Notes under the pieces: generated by a model
What the model saw: the letters and a program-made list of their open reading frames with translations, nothing else
Databases searched by the model: none
Told to the model about the DNA's origin: nothing
Part shown: positions 26,315 to 34,977 of the stretch, piece by piece
Layout: each line of letters begins with the position of its first letter
Position numbering within the stretch: the stretch's first letter is position 1
Assembly (NCBI GenBank): GCA_934692675.1
Contig: CAKUUD010000001.1
Span: 248,001-312,000, forward strand
Source: an uncultured Eubacteriales bacterium
GTDB lineage: Bacteria; Bacillota; Clostridia; Oscillospirales; Acutalibacteraceae
Reading direction: 5' to 3'
Length of the DNA: 64,000 nt
Translations under genes and position numbers: made by a program

Positions 26315-27157
26315 TTGGTATTTAAAGATAAATTTGATATGTATCTTTCAAAAATTGAAAGTTACATTGAAAAATATTTGGATGAATTCAAAAAAAATCA
26401 AGTGGATGATAATTTATTCGAGTCAATGAAATATAGTTTAACTTCTAAAGGAAAACGTATTCGCCCGATAATCATGATGGCTTTTTATGAACTTTGTGGT
26501 GGAAAAAGTCCAGAAATTTTAAAATTTGCTCTGGCTATAGAAATGGTTCATACTTACTCTTTGATTCACGATGATTTGCCTGCGATGGATAACGACACTA
26601 TGCGAAGGGGCAAGCCGTGTAACCATGTAAAATTTGGAGAGGATATTGCGCTTTTGGCCGGAGACGCTCTTTTAACAAATGCTTTTGATCTTATTTCTTC
26701 TGTTAATGAGTCTGAAATAGAAAGCAGTAAAATTGTTAAAGCGATTGGTATTTTATCGCAAAGAGCCGGGGCGTTTGGAATGGTTTCGGGTCAGGCTATA
26801 GATTTGCAGCAAGATATTTCAAAAATTTCCAAAGATGATATTTTAAAAATCTATAATTTAAAAACAGCCAATTTAATATCCGCAAGTGCAGAGATGGGAG
26901 CTGTTGCAGCTGATACAAATGATGCTTATTTATCTGCCGCTAAAAATTATGGAAAAAATGTTGGACTATGTTTCCAAATAATAGACGATATTTTGGACAA
27001 AGAATCCGAAAATATCCAAAAATTTGGTGGAATTAAAGAAGCTAAAGATTACGCTTTAGAACTTTCAAATCAAGCAAAAAATTCTTTGGAGATTTTTGAA
27101 GGAGATTCAAAATTTTTATCTGAGCTCGCAGCTTCTTTATTGTCAAGATTATATTAA
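26315..27157 (+). CDS. ispA: Polyprenyl (farnesyl) diphosphate synthase
   Basis: This enzyme condenses dimethylallyl and isopentenyl diphosphate into farnesyl diphosphate. The two Asp-rich motifs are DDLPAMD (about residues 85-91) and DDILD (about 223-227), with GKRIRP near the N terminus and the GQAIDL segment. The 280-residue length is slightly short but normal. Start codon TTG at 26315 follows AGAGGAG. It sits between xseB and dxs as in Bacillus. Confidence 0.93.
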   Translation: MVFKDKFDMYLSKIESYIEKYLDEFKKNQVDDNLFESMKYSLTSKGKRIRPIIMMAFYELCGGKSPEILKFALAIEMVHTYSLIHDDLPAMDNDTMRRGKPCNHVKFGEDIALLAGDALLTNAFDLISSVNESEIESSKIVKAIGILSQRAGAFGMVSGQAIDLQQDISKISKDDILKIYNLKTANLISASAEMGAVAADTNDAYLSAAKNYGKNVGLCFQIIDDILDKESENIQKFGGIKEAKDYALELSNQAKNSLEIFEGDSKFLSELAASLLSRLY

Positions 27158-27192
27158 TTAAGGTTTGATTCATAAAATTTAGGAGTAAAATT

Positions 27193-29064
27193 ATGGAAAA
27201 TAAAGATTATTCACTGCTTAATAGCATAAATTGTCCGTCCGATTTGAGTAAGATTGAAAATTTAGATGAATTATGCACAGAGATTCGTTCGAAACTTATA
27301 GAAGTAGTTTCAAATAATGGTGGGCACTTGTCGTCGAACTTAGGCGTGGTTGAGTTGACTGTGGCTTTACATAAAATTTTTGACAGCCCTGATGACAAAA
27401 TTATTTGGGATGTCAGCCACCAGAGTTACGTACATAAAATGCTTACCGGAAGATTTAGTAAAATAGATACGTTAAGGCAAAAAGACGGAATTTCTGGGTT
27501 TACAAATAAAAATGAAAGTAAGTACGACGTTTTTACGGAGGGCCATAGCAGTACTTCTATATCTGCGGCTCTTGGATATGCGTATTCAAAGAAAATACTA
27601 AAAGAAAAAGGCCACACAATAGCTGTGATAGGCGATGGTGCTCTCACTGGCGGTCTTGCATATGAAGCCATAAATAACGCCGGCAGATTCAAAAAAAATT
27701 TTATTATAATACTCAATGACAATAAAATGTCAATTTCAAAAAATGTCGGGGCTGTGGCCAGATATTTATCAGCTGCAAGAATTAGGCCTTCATATATGAA
27801 ATTAAAAAATACAATGGAAAAAGTGCTCAACAAAACATCCATAGGTGTAAATCTAAAGTATCTTATGAAAGGCTTTAAGGCATTTATTAAAAAAGCAATT
27901 TATAAAAACAGTATTTTTGAAGACATGGGGCTTGCTTACTACGGTCCAATTGATGGGCATAATCTGGATCATCTTCAAAAAGCTTTAAAAATTGCAAAAA
28001 ATTTAAATAAGCCTACCGTTGTTCATGTGCTTACTGTGAAAGGCAAAGGTTATAAGTACGCTGAAAAAGAACCTGGAATTTATCATGCTGTTTCTAAGTT
28101 TGATTCTGAATCAGGCGAGAGAGCAAAGAAGGTTCAAAAAACTTTTTCTGATGAATTTGGTGACACTTTATGTGAAATCGCCGAAACAAATGATAAGATA
28201 TGTGCGATAACCGCTGCGATGACCGGTGGAACAGGGCTTGTAAATTTTAAAAAATATTATAAAAACAGATTTTTTGACGTAGGAATAGCAGAGGAACATG
28301 CGGTAACCTTTGCCGGTGGACTTGCTGCAGGAGGAATGATACCGGTATTTGCGGTTTATTCCACATTTTTACAGCGCTCATACGATCAGCTTATACACGA
28401 TGTGGCAATGCAGGGTCAGAAAGTAATTTTGGCTGTAGACAGAGCAGGACTTACGGGCGAAGACGGTGAAACTCATCAGGGAGTTTTTGATGTTCCGTTT
28501 CTAAGAACAATTCCCGGAACTACTATTTTTGCTCCTAGTTTTTTAAACGAACTAAGTTTTATGCTTAAAACTGCAGTAAACGAAAAAACTGGCCTTATAG
28601 CTATTAGATATCCTAGAGGTTCTGAATTTAAAAAACCTGAAGATTATCTGTATACCGGTAAAGATTATGATTTTTACGGGAATATAAATTCAAAAAATTT
28701 GGTCATAACCTATGGAAGAATTTTTTCGAATGTGTGCGCTGCAAGAGAAAATTTGATTTCTGAAAATATAGATTTTTGCATTTTAAAACTCAATGTTATT
28801 AATCCTATTGAACAGAAAATTATTGATGTGATAAAGAATTTTGAGAATATAATATTTTTTGAAGAGAGTGAAATTCTGGGTAGTGTATCAGAGTTTGTAG
28901 GTAGCAGCCTTTTGAATAGTGGTTATAAAGGAAAATACAGTGTTCAAGCCATTAATCAGGGGTTTGTAAGACATTGTAGCAGTAACCAACAGTTGGAATT
29001 ATTTTCGCTAGATGTAAAAGGTATGGAAAAAATAATAAAAGAAAAAGGCTTTAGCATTAGCTAG
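27193..29064 (+). CDS. dxs: 1-deoxy-D-xylulose-5-phosphate synthase
   Basis: This thiamine-diphosphate enzyme performs the first step of the MEP pathway. The N-terminal ThDP-binding motif has GDGALTGGLAYEA (about 147) and later NDNKMSIS. The transketolase middle domain contains the catalytic Glu in AEEHAVTFAGG (about 365) and TGEDGETHQG. The C-terminal domain follows. The 623-residue length matches the family. In Bacillus this cluster continues with rRNA methyltransferase, argR and recN genes; here it ends with a terminator overlapping the stop. Confidence 0.97.
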   Translation: MENKDYSLLNSINCPSDLSKIENLDELCTEIRSKLIEVVSNNGGHLSSNLGVVELTVALHKIFDSPDDKIIWDVSHQSYVHKMLTGRFSKIDTLRQKDGISGFTNKNESKYDVFTEGHSSTSISAALGYAYSKKILKEKGHTIAVIGDGALTGGLAYEAINNAGRFKKNFIIILNDNKMSISKNVGAVARYLSAARIRPSYMKLKNTMEKVLNKTSIGVNLKYLMKGFKAFIKKAIYKNSIFEDMGLAYYGPIDGHNLDHLQKALKIAKNLNKPTVVHVLTVKGKGYKYAEKEPGIYHAVSKFDSESGERAKKVQKTFSDEFGDTLCEIAETNDKICAITAAMTGGTGLVNFKKYYKNRFFDVGIAEEHAVTFAGGLAAGGMIPVFAVYSTFLQRSYDQLIHDVAMQGQKVILAVDRAGLTGEDGETHQGVFDVPFLRTIPGTTIFAPSFLNELSFMLKTAVNEKTGLIAIRYPRGSEFKKPEDYLYTGKDYDFYGNINSKNLVITYGRIFSNVCAARENLISENIDFCILKLNVINPIEQKIIDVIKNFENIIFFEESEILGSVSEFVGSSLLNSGYKGKYSVQAINQGFVRHCSSNQQLELFSLDVKGMEKIIKEKGFSIS

Positions 29065-29075
29065 AGCCTTTTAAA
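29043..29075 (+). terminator. Terminator overlapping the dxs stop
   Basis: AAAAGGCT (29043-29050) pairs with AGCCTTTT (29065-29072), with an inner TAGC/GCTA pair. The dxs stop codon lies within the hairpin. Confidence 0.75.
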
Positions 29076-29139
29076 CTAAAATTCACTTTGTGATTTAATT
29101 TCTTAAATTTAGCATATAAATTTGAGAGGTGAGTTTTAG

Positions 29140-29808
29140 TTGAATAAAAGTAAAATACTTAAAATGCTTGAATATTGCGGAATGTCTTATAGCGATTTCC
29201 ATCCGTATGATGAAAAAGCCAAACTTGTGGTTATCGATGATAAAAAGACTGATGTACAGGGTTTTGTTAAAATAAAAGATGATTCTGCTACCATAGTGTT
29301 TAGAGGTTCGGATTCCTGCAAAGATTGGGATACGAATTTTAAATTTTGGAAAGCGGTTGTCCCATATGGTAATCATCGTTCTAAAATAAAGGTACATTCA
29401 GGATTTTTAAGCACTTATAAAGTTAAAAATGTCAGGGGGAAAATACACGATATTATAAAAAAGTACGATATTCAAAATATTTCTGTGACAGGTCATTCGT
29501 ATGGAGCAGCGCTGGCTATTCTTTGCGCTGTGGATTTGGAATATAATTATCCATTCAAAGACTACGAAGTGATAGTTTTTGGTTGCCCAAGAGTGGGAAA
29601 TAAAGCCTTTAAAGATTCGTATAATTTGAGAATTTTTAAAACTCTAAGGGTTGAAACCAGAAATGATTTTATCACTAAGTTACCATTTAAATTTTTAGGG
29701 TATGAGCATGTCGGATCTGCGATTAAATTGAAAAATTTTGTTCTTAATCCATTTTCTAATAAGTATCATGCACTTCAGGAGTATTATTCGAGTATATGGG
29801 ATGTTTAG
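29140..29808 (+). CDS. Class 3 lipase-like alpha/beta hydrolase
   Basis: This is a 222-residue hydrolase of the lipase class 3 type. The nucleophile elbow is GHSYGAAL (Ser about 120). Upstream lies the oxyanion-side segment FRGSDSCKDWDTN (about 50-62) and downstream FGCPRVGNKAF, both typical of this family. A catalytic Asp (RNDFITK) and a His (YEHVGS) can be matched. There is no signal peptide, so it may act inside the cell. The start is TTG 29140 with GAGAGGTGAG 10 bases upstream. The substrate is unknown. Confidence 0.82.
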   Translation: MNKSKILKMLEYCGMSYSDFHPYDEKAKLVVIDDKKTDVQGFVKIKDDSATIVFRGSDSCKDWDTNFKFWKAVVPYGNHRSKIKVHSGFLSTYKVKNVRGKIHDIIKKYDIQNISVTGHSYGAALAILCAVDLEYNYPFKDYEVIVFGCPRVGNKAFKDSYNLRIFKTLRVETRNDFITKLPFKFLGYEHVGSAIKLKNFVLNPFSNKYHALQEYYSSIWDV

Positions 29809-29990
29809 GTGAATTTTTAAAATTTTTATTTATCATGGTATTTTTGCTTTCCGTTATAGGAGTTCTTGCGATTAGTCTGCTATTTTTAAAATGTTTCTTT
29901 TGTTATTTTTTCCCGGTAATTTTTGAAGGCGGTTTCGTTCTTATTTTCCTGGGGATAATAATACTTTTTATTTTTAATATTATCAGGTAA
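29796..29990 (+). CDS. Possible small membrane protein
   Basis: This 64-residue frame has two strongly hydrophobic segments (about residues 7-29 and 36-62). It overlaps the lipase end by 13 bases and runs antisense into the last 105 bases of rarA. The nearest ribosome-binding site (AGGAG near 29777) is rather far, and part of the hydrophobicity could come from the rarA antisense frame. It could be a co-translated membrane partner of the lipase or a chance frame. Confidence 0.35.
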   Translation: MGCLGEFLKFLFIMVFLLSVIGVLAISLLFLKCFFCYFFPVIFEGGFVLIFLGIIILFIFNIIR

Positions 29991-31160
29991 ATACTGTTGT
30001 TTCACCCAGTGATTTGGATATGAATGAGGGTATTTATACTGATGATTTTCGGTGGATGAGTCTGTTGAATCACAGTGAACATTTTGCAGATGCCTTGGTA
30101 CGGGATAATCGTATCCGGATTCTAAATCTTTAAAAGCTTCGTTGATAGCTTTGTATGCCGAATTAGATTTAGGAGAAAGTGCAACCAAAATTACAGCGTC
30201 AGCTAAAGGAATTCTGGCTTCAGGCATGCCGACTTGTAATGCTATGTCGGTCAAAGATTTTATTTGCGAGAATATATTCGGATAAGCAAGCCCTACATCT
30301 TCGCAGGCACATACCAAAATTCTGCGACAGGCACTTATCAATTCTCCCGATTTTAAAAGTTTTGCCAAATAATATATCGAAGCGTGCGGATCAGAACCTC
30401 TCAAAGATTTTTGAAGCGCAGAAAGCAAATCAAAGTGTTCGTCACCTGTTTTGTTGTAACTTGTAGAGTAATTATTTTCAATTTGATTTAGTAAATTTGT
30501 GTCGTCGAGTTCAACCGAACCCTCTTGAGAACCGGAAGAAAAATATAATAATTCTAAATTGTTAATTGCTTTTCGAACATCTCCGCCACTCAGCTGAGAA
30601 ATTTTATTTAAAAATTCTTCCGAATAATTAATTTTTATATTTCTTTCATTTTCCAAAAAATCGATAGCTCTTTTTAGTGCTTTTTTGATGTCGTTTTTAT
30701 CGAGCGCTTTAAATTCAAAAATATTTGATCTACTAAGAAGAGCATTATATACGTAAAAATACGGATTTTCGGTTGTTGACGCTATCAAAGTTATTTTTCC
30801 GTTCTCTATGTACTCCAAGAGTGATTGTTGCTGCTTTTTATTAAAATATTGGATTTCATCTATGTAAAGAATGGCTCCATTCGGAGCTGTGATTGGGTTT
30901 ATTTCCGATATTATATTTTTTATCTCAGAAAGCGAGGAATTTGTAGCGTTTATTTTAAAAAAAGTTTTATTGGCTTTCTTACATATTATTTTTGCAGTAG
31001 TGGTCTTTCCGGTTCCCGGTGGTCCGTAAAATATAATATTTGGAATATGATTTGAATTTATTAAATTTGAAAATAGACTATTTTCTCCGAATATATGTGA
31101 TTGCCCGACCATATCCGAAAGCTCCGTCGGTCTAATTCTGTCAGCTAAAGGTGATGACAT
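29886..31160 (-). CDS. rarA: Replication-associated recombination protein A (MgsA/RarA AAA+ ATPase)
   Basis: This clamp-loader-like AAA+ ATPase acts at stalled replication forks. It has Walker A GPPGTGKT (residues 46-53), Walker B LYIDEIQ, sensor motifs STTENP, the arginine motif LLSRS and the C-terminal tetramerisation domain with YPHSYPNHWVKQQYLP. The length of 424 residues is normal. The GGAGATT site precedes the ATG on this strand. It is transcribed against the flanking + strand genes. Confidence 0.95.
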   Translation of the reverse strand: MSSPLADRIRPTELSDMVGQSHIFGENSLFSNLINSNHIPNIIFYGPPGTGKTTTAKIICKKANKTFFKINATNSSLSEIKNIISEINPITAPNGAILYIDEIQYFNKKQQQSLLEYIENGKITLIASTTENPYFYVYNALLSRSNIFEFKALDKNDIKKALKRAIDFLENERNIKINYSEEFLNKISQLSGGDVRKAINNLELLYFSSGSQEGSVELDDTNLLNQIENNYSTSYNKTGDEHFDLLSALQKSLRGSDPHASIYYLAKLLKSGELISACRRILVCACEDVGLAYPNIFSQIKSLTDIALQVGMPEARIPLADAVILVALSPKSNSAYKAINEAFKDLESGYDYPVPRHLQNVHCDSTDSSTENHQYKYPHSYPNHWVKQQYLPDNIKNKKYYYPQENKNETAFKNYREKITKETF

Positions 31161-31277
31161 AAAAAATCTCCTTAAATAAATTTAATTTTACATTACACGT
31201 ATAAATATATTATAATATTTTATGAAATTAAAATAAAGAAAACTCTATCAGTTTTAAAATCAGAAAGGAAGTAGAAA

Positions 31278-31568
31278 ATGTTTTTAAGTTGGTTTAATTC
31301 GGTAATCGCTTGGTGGTGCGACCCTTGGAATTTTTTATCAGGAGTGATGTCGGTAATAGCTCTTGCAGGTACATTAATGAACGCTGAGAGAAATAAATGG
31401 GGGTTCATTTTTTGGCTTTGTTCAAATTTGTACATGAGTGTAAGATTTTTTATGATCGGAGAATATGCTCAGGGAGTTCTTTTCTTTGTATATTTCGTAT
31501 TGGCAATCCGCGGAATATATTCTTGGACAAAGAAAGAAAATAACAACGCCGAAACCGAGAAGAAGTGA
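31278..31568 (+). CDS. Half-length PnuC-like membrane protein
   Basis: This 96-residue protein has three or four membrane segments with Trp- and Tyr-rich boundaries (WFNSVIAWWCDPWNF; SNLYMSVRFF; IRGIYSWTKKE). The pattern resembles part of the PnuC-type vitamin-precursor transporters, which are usually about twice this length. The ATG follows AAAGGAAG. It is directly followed (4 bases) by queH, so a role linked to queuosine or another nucleoside precursor is conceivable but unproven. It could act as a dimer or be a reduced family member. Confidence 0.6.
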   Translation: MFLSWFNSVIAWWCDPWNFLSGVMSVIALAGTLMNAERNKWGFIFWLCSNLYMSVRFFMIGEYAQGVLFFVYFVLAIRGIYSWTKKENNNAETEKK

Positions 31569-31572
31569 TCTT

Positions 31573-32112
31573 ATGAAAGTTTTGTTACATACATGTTGTG
31601 CGCCGTGTTCCGTAAAGTGCATTGATGAATTACAAAAAGCAAATTTCACTCCGGTGATTTATTGGTATAATCCTAATATACATCCTTATATGGAGTATAA
31701 AAATCGGAGAGATACCCTTGTTAAATATTCGGAAGAAGAAAATTTGGAGATTATTCTTGAGGATGAATATGGTCTCAGAAATTTCATATCTTCGGTATAT
31801 CCAGATTTCTCTGACAGATGCGCAAAGTGCTATTTGCAAAGGCTTGAAAAAACTGCAAGATTCGCCGCGGAAAATAATTACGACTTTTTTAGCACGACAT
31901 TGTTAATTAGCCCTTATCAAAATCACGAGTTAATTTGTAAAATTGCCAATCAAATGGCGTATAAGTACGGCGTGGAATTTTTTTATCATGATTTTAGACC
32001 ATATTTTAGAGAAGGTCAAAAATTGGCTCGAGAAAAGGGCTTTTATATGCAAAAGTATTGCGGATGTATATTCAGCGAAGAGGAAAGATATTTAAAAAAC
32101 AATTCGAAATAA
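31573..32112 (+). CDS. queH: Epoxyqueuosine reductase QueH
   Basis: QueH performs the final reduction to queuosine in tRNA and is the iron-sulfur alternative to QueG. The 179-residue protein starts with MKVLLHTCCAPCS (adjacent Cys pair at 8-9 and Cys 12), has RCAKCYLQRL near 79-88 and YCGCIFSEEE near 160, which are the cluster-ligand motifs of the family. I chose ATG 31573 because everything upstream in the longer frame is antisense or out-of-frame to the preceding gene. It is translationally close to the PnuC-like gene. Confidence 0.92.
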   Translation: MKVLLHTCCAPCSVKCIDELQKANFTPVIYWYNPNIHPYMEYKNRRDTLVKYSEEENLEIILEDEYGLRNFISSVYPDFSDRCAKCYLQRLEKTARFAAENNYDFFSTTLLISPYQNHELICKIANQMAYKYGVEFFYHDFRPYFREGQKLAREKGFYMQKYCGCIFSEEERYLKNNSK

Positions 32113-32188
32113 TAAAAATAAAGATAACGTTTTTGCTCGTCATTAAATTTAGTTTGTTGACATGGGCGAAAGCGTTTTTTAAAACATA

Positions 32189-32217
32189 TTGAAAATACTA
32201 TAAATTTATAATATAAT
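32189..32217 (+). promoter_or_regulatory. Promoter of gdhA
   Basis: TTGAAA (32189-32194) and TATAAT (32212-32217) have 17-base spacing. Confidence 0.65.
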
Positions 32218-32270
32218 GTTTCAAATTGGTAAAATTATAATTATTGAAATTGAATAAAGGAGGAGATAAA

Positions 32271-33602
32271 ATGGATTATATTACCAGTATTTTGAATTCA
32301 ATAAAAAAAGATAATCCTCATGAAGAAGAATTTTATCAAGCGGTAAACGAAATGTTTTCTTCTGTTTCGGTTTTATTTAATACTCCGAACAAATACGTGA
32401 TAAACAATATTTTAAAGAGAATAAGTGAGCCTGATAGGCAAATTAAATTCCGGGTCACTTGGAAGGATGACAATGGAAATATTCGAGTAAATCGTGGATA
32501 CAGAGTGCAATTCAGCAATGCTTTGGGTCCGTATAAAGGCGGGCTTAGATTTCATCCTACGGTGAATTTAAGTGTTATGAAATTTTTGGCTTTTGAACAA
32601 ATGTTTAAAAACGCTTTGACAGGGCTCCCTTTAGGTGGTGCCAAAGGTGGGAGCGATTTTAATCCAAAAGGCAAAAGCGATAACGAGATAATGAATTTCT
32701 GCCAAAGTTTTATGACCGAACTTTTTAAATATATAGACGCAGATATTGATGTGCCTGCTGGAGACATAGGAGTAGGGCAAAGGGAAGTGGGCTATCTTTT
32801 TGGCCAGTATAAAAGAATAAAAAATAGTTTCGAAGGAAGTTTGACAGGAAAAAGCATATTGTTTGGCGGCTCTGTATTGAGAAAGGAAGCCACGGGATAT
32901 GGACTGCTATATATCACTCAGGAACTTTTAAATAAGTATGGATATGATATTAAGGACAAAAAAATTTGCATATCCGGATCAGGAAATGTTGCAATATATG
33001 CAGCTGAAAAAGCTATCGCCATGGGTGCAAAGGTCATTGTTATGTCTGATTCCGATGGATGGATTTATGACGAAGAGGGAATAGATATAAAAATCATTAA
33101 AGAAATAAAAGAAAACAAAAGATTGCGAATTAGTGAATATCAAAAATTAAAACCATCTTCAAAATACACCGCCGGTAAATTCATGTGGGACGTTCCGTGC
33201 GATGTTGCACTCCCGTGTGCTACTCAAAACGAGCTAGATAAAGAATGTATCGAAAATTTGATAATTCATAAAGTTATCGCTATATGTGAGGGCGCGAATA
33301 TGCCAATTACTTATGATGGTCTTAATCGTCTCCTCGAGACCAGTGTTTTATATATCCCCGGCAAAGCGTCGAACGCAGGAGGAGTAGCGGTTTCCGGCCT
33401 CGAAATGAGCCAAAATAGTTCCCGAATGGCATGGACTCTCAGCGATGTAGATAATAAACTTAAAAATATTATGAAAAATATTTTTGAAACTATATCTAAT
33501 ACAGCTGAAGAGTATGGTGATTCTAAAAATTATTTCGTAGGCTCCAATATTGCAGGGTTCAAAAAAGTAGCGGATGCTTTGATTTTACAAGGTGCTGTGT
33601 AA
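32271..33602 (+). CDS. gdhA: Glutamate dehydrogenase
   Basis: This enzyme interconverts 2-oxoglutarate plus ammonia and glutamate. Family features are GPYKGGLRFH, the catalytic Lys in GGAKGGSDF, PAGDIGVG and the Rossmann GSGNVA loop, ending in a SNAGGVAVSGLEM segment. The sequence type matches the hexameric NADP-dependent class of about 445 residues. I chose ATG 32271, preceded by the strong site AAAGGAGGAG; the longer frame from 32244 would contain that site within the gene. It is monocistronic. Confidence 0.95.
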   Translation: MDYITSILNSIKKDNPHEEEFYQAVNEMFSSVSVLFNTPNKYVINNILKRISEPDRQIKFRVTWKDDNGNIRVNRGYRVQFSNALGPYKGGLRFHPTVNLSVMKFLAFEQMFKNALTGLPLGGAKGGSDFNPKGKSDNEIMNFCQSFMTELFKYIDADIDVPAGDIGVGQREVGYLFGQYKRIKNSFEGSLTGKSILFGGSVLRKEATGYGLLYITQELLNKYGYDIKDKKICISGSGNVAIYAAEKAIAMGAKVIVMSDSDGWIYDEEGIDIKIIKEIKENKRLRISEYQKLKPSSKYTAGKFMWDVPCDVALPCATQNELDKECIENLIIHKVIAICEGANMPITYDGLNRLLETSVLYIPGKASNAGGVAVSGLEMSQNSSRMAWTLSDVDNKLKNIMKNIFETISNTAEEYGDSKNYFVGSNIAGFKKVADALILQGAV

Positions 33603-33628
33603 TTAAAATCATTCCCAATAATATGGTA

Positions 33629-33656
33629 TTGACATAATACGGCTCGGTAGTATAAT
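33629..33656 (+). promoter_or_regulatory. Promoter of smpB-ssrA
   Basis: TTGACA (33629-33634) and TATAAT (33651-33656) have 16-base spacing, just before the smpB ribosome-binding site. Confidence 0.7.
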
Positions 33657-33676
33657 TTAATCATGGAGGGATGCTT

Positions 33677-34144
33677 ATGAACAGAGAAGAGATGAAAACA
33701 ATAGCTCGAAACAAAAAGGCCTTCCATGACTATTTTATACTCGAAAGTTTTGAAGCCGGAATAGAACTCAAAGGTACCGAGGTTAAGTCTTTACGAAGGG
33801 GAGCTGTTAATCTAAAAGATTCTTGGTGCTCCGTGGTTGAAGGCGAAATTTTTGCCAATGGGATTCATATAAGTGCTTATGAAAAGGGAAATATTTTTAA
33901 TGTAGATCCTCTCAGGGTAAGAAAGCTTTTGATGCATAAAAAAGAAATATCTAAGTTATATGGTCAGGCAAAACAAGATGGTATATCGTTAATTCCTATT
34001 TCGATATATTTTAAAGGTTCTAGAGTTAAGGTTCAAGTAGGTCTATGCAAAGGTAAAAAGCTTTACGATAAGCGAAATGTTATGGCTGAACGCTCAGCAA
34101 AACGAGATATCGAAAGAGCCTTTAAAGAAAAACTTAAATTGTAA
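33677..34144 (+). CDS. smpB: SsrA-binding protein SmpB
   Basis: SmpB binds tmRNA and rescues stalled ribosomes. Recognisable motifs are NKKAFHDYFI, GIELKGTEVKSLRRG and the C-terminal basic tail GLCKGKKLYDKR with KRDIERAFKEK. I chose ATG 33677, six bases after GGAGGG; ATG 33671 is too close to the site. It lies only 6 bases before the tmRNA gene, its functional partner. Confidence 0.97.
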   Translation: MNREEMKTIARNKKAFHDYFILESFEAGIELKGTEVKSLRRGAVNLKDSWCSVVEGEIFANGIHISAYEKGNIFNVDPLRVRKLLMHKKEISKLYGQAKQDGISLIPISIYFKGSRVKVQVGLCKGKKLYDKRNVMAERSAKRDIERAFKEKLKL

Positions 34145-34150
34145 TTTTTA

Positions 34151-34501
34151 GGGGGCGTAACGGGTTCGACGGGGAACAGGACCACTGGTAAGCGAGTAGC
34201 AGTGTGGAGCTGCTTTAAAATCCACAACTTTTAAATTAAACGCAAATAATCAAGAATTAGCAGCTGCCTAATTTAAAGGCAGACACTTTATTTCAGAGTA
34301 CCGCGACTGTTATAAGGTGACGATTAGCGGTGAACGTGAACCTTGGAGTTTCTTGGCCTTGGTCATGAATCAAAGAATACCGAACTTATAAGGTTGCTGG
34401 TGGCGTTATGAGTTTCGGGAACACTAAACCATCAGATACACTCGTAGAAAGCTTGTGTAAATGTTTTTCGGACAGGGGTTCAATTCCCCTCGCCTCCACC
34501 A
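34151..34501 (+). ncRNA. ssrA: Transfer-messenger RNA (tmRNA)
   Basis: The tRNA-like ends are clear: GGGGGCG at the 5' end pairs with CGCCTCC before ACCA at the 3' end, and the T-arm is GGGGTTCAATTCCCC. The tag frame runs 34242-34271 (GCA to TAA) and encodes ANNQELAAA, a rather short 9-residue tag. The gene directly follows smpB. Its 3' end marks the boundary between core genes and the accessory region. Confidence 0.95.
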
Positions 34502-34518
34502 TAATAAGACGCATCATT

Positions 34519-34708
34519 TGATACAACCCAAATCCCAGTAATACTGGGATTTCTTTATGTTTAGATATAAATTTAGGTATTCAAATTTTCATTTTATCAG
34601 ACTTGTTTAGAAATTAAATTCAAAAAAATAAAACCTTTTTGTTTAAGGTTTCATTTTCCTATAAATTTTCTCAAGAGGGTTGCATACTTTCACACGGTTA
34701 ATAAAATC
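34519..34708 (+). repeat. Left copy of diverged direct repeat bracketing the accessory segment
   Basis: The sequence from TGATACAA, through the hairpin and AAATTTAGG...AAATTTTCAT, to ATAAATTTTCTC and TGCATACTTTCACACG recurs in the same order at 48367-48487. This left copy has an extra internal block of about 70 bases (roughly 34596-34660) holding its own AAACCTT/AAGGTTT hairpin. It could be an attachment-site relic or a duplicated end of an element. Confidence 0.6.
34530..34556 (+). terminator. Terminator behind tmRNA
   Basis: Perfect 10-bp stem AAATCCCAGT (34530-34539) with ACTGGGATTT (34543-34552) and following T residues. It lies inside the repeat unit described at 34519-34708. Confidence 0.8.
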
Positions 34709-34977
34709 TCAGCTTTTAAGGCTCTTTTGGATGTAAAGAAAGATATGCTATTCTAAACTACTTTTTTATTCTTCGTTCACTGAAAAAACTCTGTTATTTT
34801 CATCATATTTTATGTTTAAAGTTTTACCATTATAAAAATTATAATTTGGTGCATTTTTAATCTTGTCACCCAATAGGATTTGAATTTGAGGAATTATCCA
34901 TAAATCAATCGGTCTTGCACCCTGGTTTATCTTTTCAACTTCTACTGAAAGTTTTTGTATGATTTTTTCTTCTATGA

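Larger units (their letters stand above)
34502..34977. other. Non-core stretch between tmRNA and recombinase remnant
   Basis: No convincing complete gene is seen here. It contains the repeat unit, two hairpins and a weak - strand frame at 34766-34981 (71 residues, TTG start, no clear ribosome-binding site, unknown family) that may be a gene remnant. Confidence 0.5.

Noticed and set aside
32118..32180. Possible hairpin before gdhA (AACG...CGTT arms)
   Set aside because: Pairing beyond four bases fails, so it is not called as a terminator or riboswitch.
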